Positions 1 to 6,337 of a stretch of DNA of 7,413 nt are shown piece by piece. This DNA comes from Bacteroidota bacterium (GTDB lineage: Bacteria > Bacteroidota > Ignavibacteria > Kapaibacteriales > UBA2268): positions 1 to 7,413 of the forward strand of contig JAFRQN010000272.1 of the NCBI GenBank assembly GCA_017428585.1, given 5' to 3'. Position 1 is the first letter of the stretch. The number at the start of each line of letters is the position of its first letter. The notes below the pieces were generated by a model. It was not told the origin of the DNA, did no database searches, and was given only the letters and a program-made list of their open reading frames with translations. A program made the position numbers and the translations under genes.

Positions 1-90
1 ACAATAAAGTTAATTAAATCAATCAATATATAAATAAATAGTGAATATAATATATAATTCAAAAATAAGAATTTTAATTATAATAATAAT

Positions 91-1785
91 TTATTTTGTT
101 ATTATTTCTTTTTGTTTTAATAAATTTTTTAAATTCTTTTCTACAAAAACCTCTTCATTTTTACTATAATGTTTATTTGTATAATACATTAAAGTGGAAT
201 AGGTTGATGGTGTCGGCGTGAATATCTGAATTTGTTCTGGCAAAATATGAAATTCTTTTGAAAATCTTTTTTTCATATTTTTCATATCTTCCAAAGTACA
301 GCCAGGGTGTCCTGCCATTAAATAATAAGTCAGAAATTGTTTTTTATTATTATCTTTTGAAATCTTTTTAAATCTTTGATAAAACTGCTGGAGATATTTT
401 TCTGGTTTTGCCATTAAGTTAAGGATTTTGTCTTCTGTATGTTCTGGCGCTATTTTCATTTGTCCGCTAATGCAGTTAGCGACAATATAATTTAGATATG
501 CATCACCAAACTTTTTATCTTCCATTATTAAGTCATATCTAATGCCGGAACTGACGAATATTTTTCTAATTTTATTATTTTTTGCAATTTTTCTCAATAA
601 CTGTAAATGGTCTGAATGATTTATACTTCTATTTTTGCAGATAGCAGGGTATAAACATCTTTTATTTTTGCAGGTTCCATATTTTTCCTGTTGTTTGCAG
701 GTCATTCCATACATGTTTGCGCTTGCACCGCCAACATCATAGATAATACCTTTAAATTTAGGATCTTCCGTAAAACTTTTAACTTCTTTTAATATTGATT
801 CTTCGCTTCTTGAACGTATTGTTTTGCCGAAATGTACTGCAATAGCGCAAAAATTGCATTCTCCGAAACAGCCTCGATGGGATGTAATTGAAAATTTTAT
901 TGTATCTAATGCTTTTATTTTTCCCATTCCATTATACATAGGATGGGCTTTGTTTTCATATTTATAGTTATATACTTTATCTAATTCTTCAGTTTGCAGA
1001 TAGTAATTAGGAGGATTTTGGATTAACAGCCTGTTGTTTACAGGTTCTATTAATCGTTTTGAATTTATAGGATCGTTATTGTTATAGAATGTATTAAATA
1101 ATTCTATAAATTTGTCTTTGTCTTTTAATGTTTCTTCGTGTGAGGGCAGTATAACAGCATTATTTTTTAAGGTCTCAATTTCTGATTGATTAGCTGGAAA
1201 GCATATACCTCGCTGTTCTGTTATAGGTTCATTGTTTTTTATTTTATTTGCTAATTCTACAATAGTTCTTTCGCCTTCTCCATAAATTAAAATGTCTGCT
1301 TTGGAATCAAACAATATAGGACGACGCAGAGTATTATCCCAATAGTCATAATGTGTTACACGTCTTAAACTTGCTTCTATGCCGCCTATAACAATTGGAA
1401 CTTTTTTATTGTAGTATTGTTTTATAAGATTAACGTATCTAATTACAGCGCGATCTGGTCGTTTATTATTAATTCCGTTGGGTGTTAAATCATCGGATTG
1501 TCTTTTTTTCTTTAATGCAGTATAATTAGCAACCATAGAATCCATTGCTCCGCTGGAGACAGCCCAAAACAATTTAGGGTTGCCGAATTTCATTATATCT
1601 ATATCTGACGAAAGGGAAGGCTGGGGGATAATAGCCACTCTATAGCCATGTTCTAATAAACATCTGCCTATAACAGCAATGCCGTTAAAACTATTGTCTA
1701 TATATGCATCTCCGCTTACTAAGATAATATCTATTTCTTTCCAGTTTAATTTCTTTACTTCTTCTATTGTTGCTGGTATGAACAC
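91..1785 (-). CDS. ygiQ: YgiQ-family radical SAM protein
   Basis: 564 residues. The N-terminal YgiQ region is clear (LVSGDAYID at 22-30, IGGIEASLRR at 133-142, ADILIYGEGE at 163-171). The radical SAM core follows, with the C-x3-C-x2-C motif at C306, C310 and C313 expected to bind a [4Fe-4S] cluster and S-adenosylmethionine. Four more cysteines (C363, C372, C377, C383) sit in the family's second cysteine-rich segment and might hold another cluster. The C-terminus (FTPTPSTYSTLMYYT, about 513-527) is typical, but the protein stops soon afterwards, so it lacks much of the C-terminal extension of the longer E. coli homologue (about 740 residues). The start is GTG, chosen because AGAGGA lies just upstream and the FIPAT segment matches the family's N-terminal F-[LI]-P motif. 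It follows the DUF58 gene by 10 bases. The substrate of the family is not established. Family assignment is secure; the reaction is unknown. Confidence 0.95.
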   Translation of the reverse strand: MFIPATIEEVKKLNWKEIDIILVSGDAYIDNSFNGIAVIGRCLLEHGYRVAIIPQPSLSSDIDIMKFGNPKLFWAVSSGAMDSMVANYTALKKKRQSDDLTPNGINNKRPDRAVIRYVNLIKQYYNKKVPIVIGGIEASLRRVTHYDYWDNTLRRPILFDSKADILIYGEGERTIVELANKIKNNEPITEQRGICFPANQSEIETLKNNAVILPSHEETLKDKDKFIELFNTFYNNNDPINSKRLIEPVNNRLLIQNPPNYYLQTEELDKVYNYKYENKAHPMYNGMGKIKALDTIKFSITSHRGCFGECNFCAIAVHFGKTIRSRSEESILKEVKSFTEDPKFKGIIYDVGGASANMYGMTCKQQEKYGTCKNKRCLYPAICKNRSINHSDHLQLLRKIAKNNKIRKIFVSSGIRYDLIMEDKKFGDAYLNYIVANCISGQMKIAPEHTEDKILNLMAKPEKYLQQFYQRFKKISKDNNKKQFLTYYLMAGHPGCTLEDMKNMKKRFSKEFHILPEQIQIFTPTPSTYSTLMYYTNKHYSKNEEVFVEKNLKNLLKQKEIITK

Positions 1786-1789
1786 TATT

Positions 1790-1795
1790 TCCTCT
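1790..1795 (-). promoter_or_regulatory. Shine-Dalgarno site for the GTG start of ygiQ
   Basis: AGAGGA on the minus strand begins directly after the TAA stop of the DUF58 gene and ends 4 bases before the GTG at 1785-1783. It decides the non-ATG start. Most other minus-strand genes here show only A-rich leaders, so this ribosome site stands out and suggests coupled or re-initiated translation after DUF58. Confidence 0.6.
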
Positions 1796-2692
1796 TTAAT
1801 TGCATTTTTTGCGTTTTATTATGTAATCCATTAACGCTTTATCAAAAGGGGTATCAGTTGTTATTAAATTATAATCTATGTTATGATGAATAGACTCAAG
1901 CTGCAAGTCTTTTATATATTCCTGCATTGCTGATTTATATGCTGCCTTTATTTGATGAGGCTGCGTTATCATTTTTTCGCCTGTTTCTAAATCAACAAAG
2001 TTAGCGCTATTTCCAAAATCAAAATCTATCTCTCTTGGATCTAAAATATGGAATAGCAATACTTCGTGTTTTTTATGTCTCAAATGTCTTAAAGCCTCTA
2101 TTATGGATGATTTAGCATCAAAGAAATCGCTAAATATAATAACCAAGCCGCGTCGTTTTATTCTTTCTGCCAATATATCCAATGCATTAGCGGTTCCTGT
2201 GGTATCGCTTGGTTTTGCAGCTTCCAATGTTGATAATATTTGATTAATGTATGACGTTCTGGAATTAGGAGGAAGAAATTTTTGAATCTGATTATTGTAT
2301 AATATTAATCCAACAGAGTCTCTCTGCTGCAGCATCAGCATAGTTAGCGCTGCTGACAAATAGCAAGAATATTCAAATTTTGATATACGTCCTTGAGAAG
2401 AAAATCCCATTGATGCACTGGTATCTATTGCTATCATTGAACGCAGATTTGTTTCTTCTTCAAATTCCTTAACATAATATCGTGCGGAACGTCCATAAAC
2501 ACGCCAATCTATAAATCTTATCTCATCGCCTGGTCTATACTGTCTATGTTGTGAAAATTCTACACTAAACCCATGATAAGGTGATTTATGCATGCCTGTT
2601 ATAAAACCTTCAACTACAAGTTTAGCTTTTAATTCTATATTTCCTATTTTTGCTATTGTATCAGGATCTAAATATTTTCTATAATCATTCAT
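1796..2692 (-). CDS. DUF58 domain protein with von Willebrand A-like MIDAS motif
   Basis: 298 residues, no signal peptide or membrane segment visible, so probably cytoplasmic. The DUF58 signature is at about 52-68 (YRPGDEIRFIDWRVYGR). A von Willebrand factor A-like fold follows: the D-x-S-x-S metal-binding motif is D90, S92, S94 (IAIDTSASMGF), and FSDFFDA at 197-203 is the later acidic strand end. This is the short soluble DUF58 form, which in many bacteria sits beside a MoxR-type AAA+ ATPase and acts as its partner in chaperone-like complex assembly. No MoxR gene is in this window: upstream are secreted-protein genes and downstream is ygiQ. The start is ATG behind an A-rich leader with no Shine-Dalgarno motif. 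It may be transcribed with ygiQ. The family call is firm; the biological role is inferred only from relatives. Confidence 0.92.
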   Translation of the reverse strand: MNDYRKYLDPDTIAKIGNIELKAKLVVEGFITGMHKSPYHGFSVEFSQHRQYRPGDEIRFIDWRVYGRSARYYVKEFEEETNLRSMIAIDTSASMGFSSQGRISKFEYSCYLSAALTMLMLQQRDSVGLILYNNQIQKFLPPNSRTSYINQILSTLEAAKPSDTTGTANALDILAERIKRRGLVIIFSDFFDAKSSIIEALRHLRHKKHEVLLFHILDPREIDFDFGNSANFVDLETGEKMITQPHQIKAAYKSAMQEYIKDLQLESIHHNIDYNLITTDTPFDKALMDYIIKRKKCN

Positions 2693-2729
2693 TTATTTTT
2701 TTATTCTTAACAATTTTCTTAATAAAGTA

Positions 2730-2779
2730 AGATATCCTATATAATTGAATATATAGGATATCTATTGCTATAGCATAGC
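2730..2779 (-). terminator. Paired hairpins after the secreted-protein array, probable terminator
   Basis: The main element is a perfect 14-bp inverted repeat, AGATATCCTATATA at 2730-2743 and its exact complement at 2750-2763, with a 6-base loop (ATTGAA on the plus strand). On the minus strand it is preceded, 3 bases earlier, by a smaller stem GCTAT/ATAGC at 2767-2779 with a 3-base loop. After the large hairpin the minus strand reads TTACTTTATTAAG, a weak U-rich tail. The location, just after the last secreted-protein gene and before DUF58, suits a terminator or a 3'-end stabilising structure. The stem is AT-rich and the U tract imperfect, so readthrough into DUF58-ygiQ is possible. Confidence 0.6.
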
Positions 2780-2794
2780 TGCTTTTTGTTTATT

Positions 2795-3772
2795 TTATTT
2801 ATTAACTATAAAATTTCTAAAATATTTGCAGTTGTTAATTGTAAAGCAAATATAATATGTACCATTTGCTAAATTAGCAGCATTATAATTATATGTATTA
2901 ATATTATCTAATAAACTGCCATTAACATCAAATAATTGTATTGATGATACATTAGCTGCATATTCAGATGGAATAGTAATATTGATATTTTCTATTGCTG
3001 GATTTGGATAAACAGCAATATCTATATTATTATTTTCTAATATACTTTCATTTTCATCATCTTCATCAGTATATATCATTTCAAAACATTCTATTTCATT
3101 ATTAGCAATATTATCATCAGCTAATAAAATACAAACTTTATCTGTATCTGCTGTTTCATCGTTTATGCCAACTGCCCAATAAGGAATATCTTCTTGAATT
3201 TGAATGCCTGCTGGAACATCTTCTAATGGTATATATAAAAATGCTATATAAGATGCACGTGTTTCGTCATCTTTGGCTGGAATTTCTTCTATAAAGTTAG
3301 TAGTTTCTAATAATTTCTTTACAAAAATAGGACTGTCAGATTCAGGAGTTAAATTTAAGAATCTTTGTGCTTCATTGATTCCCTCTTCTTCGTCTTCTTC
3401 TATAGGAGTAATACTAATAAAAGGCTGTCCAAACATAACAATACAGCCAGCGAGCATGTAATTGTCTTCTTCATCTTCTCTATAATTTATAGTATAAATC
3501 CAGTAATTTGATTTACCTAAAGCATCGCCTTCAAAAGCCATTTCTAAATCAAATGTTTCTTCGCCCATTCCTAAATCTAAAGAACCATTGAGTGCGGAGA
3601 TAACATCAACTAATTTAACATTTGCAATGTCATAAAATTCAGATTCCATTTGAGCAAGAACTAATTGATAACCCTCGTATGCTGAAACATAACCTTCATA
3701 AGCAGCAAAAACAGATTCTGAACGGCTAAATAAAATAACCAATAAACTAAAAAAGATTAATAATTTTTTCAT
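2795..3772 (-). CDS. T9SS type A sorting domain protein, third copy of tandem family
   Basis: 325 residues, function not recognised. Signal peptide at 1-23 (MKKLLIFFSLLVILFSRSES then VFA), probably cut before AYEG. The mature N-terminus carries two 7-residue AYEGYxx units (24-30 and 31-37). The body has G-K-S-N-Y-W-I-Y at 86-93, a helix-like DSPIFVKKLLETTNF at 146-160, PYWAVGI at 197-203 and cysteines C214 and C229. A very acidic linker (about 234-246) precedes the T9SS type A sorting domain at about 251-325 (DIAVYPNP start, NGTYYICF near the end, FIVNK terminus). It would be exported by Sec, moved through the outer membrane by T9SS, and attached to the surface or released. It is closest to the neighbouring gene 31 bases upstream, with a near-identical DNA block in the sorting domain. 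Export is well supported; function is unknown. Confidence 0.88.
   Translation of the reverse strand: MKKLLIFFSLLVILFSRSESVFAAYEGYVSAYEGYQLVLAQMESEFYDIANVKLVDVISALNGSLDLGMGEETFDLEMAFEGDALGKSNYWIYTINYREDEEDNYMLAGCIVMFGQPFISITPIEEDEEEGINEAQRFLNLTPESDSPIFVKKLLETTNFIEEIPAKDDETRASYIAFLYIPLEDVPAGIQIQEDIPYWAVGINDETADTDKVCILLADDNIANNEIECFEMIYTDEDDENESILENNNIDIAVYPNPAIENINITIPSEYAANVSSIQLFDVNGSLLDNINTYNYNAANLANGTYYICFTINNCKYFRNFIVNK
2901..2954. repeat. Near-identical 54-base block shared with 3910-3963 (copy 1)
   Basis: This block in the sorting domain of the third paralogue matches 3910-3963 with a single mismatch (41 identical bases, one T/C difference at 2942/3951, then 12 identical bases). It encodes VSSIQLFDVNGSLLDNIN. 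The corresponding part of the first paralogue (4786-5730) is clearly more diverged. Silent positions are preserved, which points to a recent duplication or gene conversion between the two genes. Confidence 0.85.
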
Positions 3773-3803
3773 AATTTTAAACTATATATTTATTAAACAA
3801 AAA

Positions 3804-4757
3804 TTAATTAGCAACTATAAAAGCACGATAATGTTTACAATTATTGATTGTAAAGCAAATATAATAAGTGCCGTTTGCTAAATTTGATACATTATAATTA
3901 TAAGTGTTTATATTATCTAATAAACTGCCATTAACATCAAATAATTGTATCGATGATACATTATTTTTAAGTTCTTCTGGAATAGAAATATTAATATTTT
4001 CTACAACAGGATTTGGATAAATAGAAATATCTACATTATTTTCTAATATACTTTCATTTTCATCCTCATATTCTGCTTCAAAACATTGTACATCATTATT
4101 GATAATATTTTCATCAGCTAATAATATACAAGTTTTTTCTATATTTTCTACTAAATTGTTTGATGAAGCCTGCCAGTAAGGAGCATCTTGAAATGGAAAT
4201 TCAATTTTGAGATCTTCAGCAGAAATATATGAAAATACTAAACCAGCTGAACGTGTTGTATCATCTAATTCTGGAAGTGATTCTACAAAATTTGAGTTTT
4301 CTACTAATTTCTTTATAAATACAGGACTATCATTTTCTTCTGTTAAGTTTATAAATTTTTGTGCTGATGGGAAATCTCCTGCCTCCATTGTTTCTTCGTC
4401 AAGTGGAGTAACTTGAACTATAGGCATTCCATATATATATGCACAAAGACCGACAAGAAATGTATCGTAGTCATCTTCTTTATAATTAATATAGTAAATC
4501 CAGAAATTGGATTTTCCTATATCTTCACCTTCAAAATGTGTTATCATATCAAACATCATTCCATTGCCAATGTCGAATGTTGAGTTTATTCCTGCCATAA
4601 CAGCAATTAAATTGACATTTGATAAATCGTAAAATTCAGATTCCATTTGAGCTTTGATTAATTGATAACCTTCGTAAGCTGTATAATCTGCTGAAAATAA
4701 TTCTACACGACTAAATAGAATCATAAACAAGCTAAAAAGCAATATTGTTTTTTTCAT
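3804..4757 (-). CDS. T9SS type A sorting domain protein, second copy of tandem family
   Basis: 317 residues, function not recognised. Signal peptide at about 1-23 (MKKTILLFSLFMILFSRVEL then FSA). The mature part starts with DYTAYEGYQL and matches the third copy closely: AQMESEFYD at 36-44, G-K-S-N-F-W-I-Y at 81-88, NDSPVFIKKL at 142-151, PYW at 193-195, C210 and C225, and ILLADENI at 211-218. An acidic stretch (about 227-238) links to the T9SS sorting domain at about 242-317 (VDISIYPNP, then NGTYYICF, terminus FIVAN) with C301 and C307. The start is ATG with no Shine-Dalgarno motif. Gaps of 28 bases to the gene before it and 31 to the gene after it share sequence (GCTAATTAATTTT after each stop, AATT just before each ATG), so gene and spacer were probably duplicated as a unit. 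Secretion is well supported; role unknown, possibly surface binding or adhesion. Confidence 0.88.
   Translation of the reverse strand: MKKTILLFSLFMILFSRVELFSADYTAYEGYQLIKAQMESEFYDLSNVNLIAVMAGINSTFDIGNGMMFDMITHFEGEDIGKSNFWIYYINYKEDDYDTFLVGLCAYIYGMPIVQVTPLDEETMEAGDFPSAQKFINLTEENDSPVFIKKLVENSNFVESLPELDDTTRSAGLVFSYISAEDLKIEFPFQDAPYWQASSNNLVENIEKTCILLADENIINNDVQCFEAEYEDENESILENNVDISIYPNPVVENINISIPEELKNNVSSIQLFDVNGSLLDNINTYNYNVSNLANGTYYICFTINNCKHYRAFIVAN
3910..3963. repeat. Near-identical 54-base block shared with 2901-2954 (copy 2)
   Basis: This is the partner of the block at 2901-2954, in the same place in the sorting domain of the second paralogue. The two differ by one silent base. A shorter shared run, ATTGTAAAGCAAATATAATA, appears in the sorting-domain ends of all three paralogues. 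Confidence 0.85.
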
Positions 4758-4785
4758 AATTCTTAATTTAATATTTTTAACAAAA

Positions 4786-5730
4786 TTAATTAGCGATTAT
4801 AAAAGCACGATAATATTTGCAGTTATTGATTGTAAAGCAAATATAATATGTACCGTTTGGTAAATTGGCAGCATTATAATTATAAGAATTTATATTGTCC
4901 AATAAATTTCCATTAATATCGAATAATTCAATATTGGAAATACTGTTTTCATATTCAACAGGAATATATATATTGATATTCTCTGATGCTGGATTTGGAC
5001 TAATAGAAATATCTATGTTTTTTGCTTCAATACTGCTGCCGCCGTATGTTACACAATTTACAATAGAACTATTTACTGCGGAACATCCATCAAAATTTAA
5101 TGAAAGTAGATTAACTTTTACAGAACACAATAATTCAGGTGCTTTCATTTCATAATCTATTATTCCAAAAGCCCAATAATTTGTATTAGATTCTAAATTT
5201 TTATATGGAGCATATAATGAACGTATCGTTAAATAGTTCCAATACCGAACAGGATCATTTGTGATGTCATTCAAATAATCGATATAAATTGGATCTTGAA
5301 CTAATTGTTCTACCATCTTTGGACTGTCATTCTTTTCATTTAATTCTATAGAATTTTTATAATCATAGCCAAATTGAGGTCCCATATCTTTGTCTATCTG
5401 AAGTCCTGAGATTGTTCCATTATTTTTAGATACAAGAATATAGATAATTTTATTAGTAGTCTCTGTTGCATCTACAAATGTATAAATCCATTCTGTTGCT
5501 TTGCCTATGTCTTTACCTTCTGTTTTAAGAACGCTTTTAATATTGGTAATTCCAATAATAATACTATTTGACCAATCTACTGATATTAATCTTGGGTATT
5601 TTATTCCTTTGCTTATTACAGTTTCTTTTGCTGTTGCTAACCCTTCATAGGCTGTTATGAAGTTAGCTTCTGCTTTTGCAAAATTTGCAGCAATAAAGAA
5701 AATGAGAACTATGCTTAATAGTTTTTTCAT
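4786..5730 (-). CDS. T9SS type A sorting domain protein, first and most divergent copy
   Basis: 314 residues, function not recognised. Signal peptide 1-20 (ends NFAKA), cut before EANF. The body keeps the family plan: ITAYEGLATAKE at 25-36, G-K-A-T-E-W-I-Y at 76-83, NDSPKMVEQL at 134-143, NYWAFGI at 184-190 and the cysteine pair C202/C216. It lacks the strongly acidic linker of its two relatives and has an extra C226. The sorting domain runs from about 239 to 314 (IDISISPNP, NGTYYICF, terminus FIIAN) with C298 and C304. The helix, strand, glycine and W-Y-x-F-strand order of the first 110 residues recalls small PepSY/cystatin-like export domains, but this is only an impression. It follows the cobalamin adenosyltransferase gene by 18 bases and precedes its paralogue by 28, so it is probably cotranscribed with both. 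Secretion is confident; function unknown. Confidence 0.87.
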   Translation of the reverse strand: MKKLLSIVLIFFIAANFAKAEANFITAYEGLATAKETVISKGIKYPRLISVDWSNSIIIGITNIKSVLKTEGKDIGKATEWIYTFVDATETTNKIIYILVSKNNGTISGLQIDKDMGPQFGYDYKNSIELNEKNDSPKMVEQLVQDPIYIDYLNDITNDPVRYWNYLTIRSLYAPYKNLESNTNYWAFGIIDYEMKAPELLCSVKVNLLSLNFDGCSAVNSSIVNCVTYGGSSIEAKNIDISISPNPASENINIYIPVEYENSISNIELFDINGNLLDNINSYNYNAANLPNGTYYICFTINNCKYYRAFIIAN

Positions 5731-5748
5731 ATTTTTAATTCTGTTATA

Positions 5749-6291
5749 TTATAATTCTACAGGCTTTTCTGATACATTAAGAATATGATTTGTATATCGT
5801 ACTGCTGTAAATAAATAATCTGATAGTCTATTCAAATACTGTAAAGATGCTTCGGTTATTTCCTCTTCTTCCTTGAGCGCAACAGCTGCTCTTTCTGCAC
5901 GGCGGCATACTGTTCTTGCATAATTAAGGAATGCTGCAAATTTCGTTTCGTATGTATTTACAAAACTTTTCAGCGGAGGAAGCATATTATAATACTTGTC
6001 TATTTTGTTTTCTAATGCAGAAACCTGTTCCTCTTTTATTCTTATAATTTTCTTAAATTCAGAATCAAACGGGGTAGCGAAGTCAGCGCCTAAAATAAAC
6101 AATTCATTGCATATATTTGATATATCGTCTTTTATGTCTTTTGGACCTTCAAACTGCAATGCAATAGATAAAACTGCATTAAGTTCATCAACGGTTCCAT
6201 ATAAATCAACTCGAAGCGAATTTTTTGAAACTCTTTTCCCGCCAATTAGGGAAGTAGTTCCTTTATCACCTGTTTTTGTATATACTTTCAT
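5749..6291 (-). CDS. pduO: Cob(I)alamin adenosyltransferase, PduO type
   Basis: 180 residues, usual length for the single-domain enzyme. The family transfers the adenosyl group of ATP to reduced cobalamin to give coenzyme B12, in the cytoplasm. Visible motifs are the N-terminal ATP-binding TKTGDKGTTSLIGGKRVSK (5-23), YGTVDELNA (31-39), the active-site helix ARTVCRRAER (125-134) and LNRLSDYLF (153-161). One oddity: the F-[IV]-L-P-G-G segment usually found before that helix reads FVNTYE here (110-115), so the conserved Pro-Gly-Gly is missing. The start is ATG with an A-rich leader. It lies 46 bases after the DUF1573 gene and 18 before the first secreted-protein gene. No B12-dependent enzyme or cobalamin synthesis gene is in the window; methylmalonyl-CoA mutase is a common client in such bacteria, but that is inference. 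Names used for relatives include cobO-like, mmab and pduO. Confidence 0.93.
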   Translation of the reverse strand: MKVYTKTGDKGTTSLIGGKRVSKNSLRVDLYGTVDELNAVLSIALQFEGPKDIKDDISNICNELFILGADFATPFDSEFKKIIRIKEEQVSALENKIDKYYNMLPPLKSFVNTYETKFAAFLNYARTVCRRAERAAVALKEEEEITEASLQYLNRLSDYLFTAVRYTNHILNVSEKPVEL

Positions 6292-6337
6292 ATTACAATT
6301 TTTATGTTTAATTGATTTAATAGTTTCAATAATATTT

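Noticed and set aside
55..74. Terminator after ygiQ (AATTC/GAATT stem)
   Set aside because: The stem is only 5 bp with an 8-base AT loop and could easily arise by chance.
2795..5730. CRISPR-like or short tandem repeat array
   Set aside because: The repeated DNA is coding paralogue sequence at about 1-kb spacing, without direct short repeats and unique spacers.
6309..6331. Inverted repeat ATTGA/TCAAT in the gap between the DUF1573 gene and pduO
   Set aside because: Five base pairs with a long loop and no U tract; not above chance expectation.
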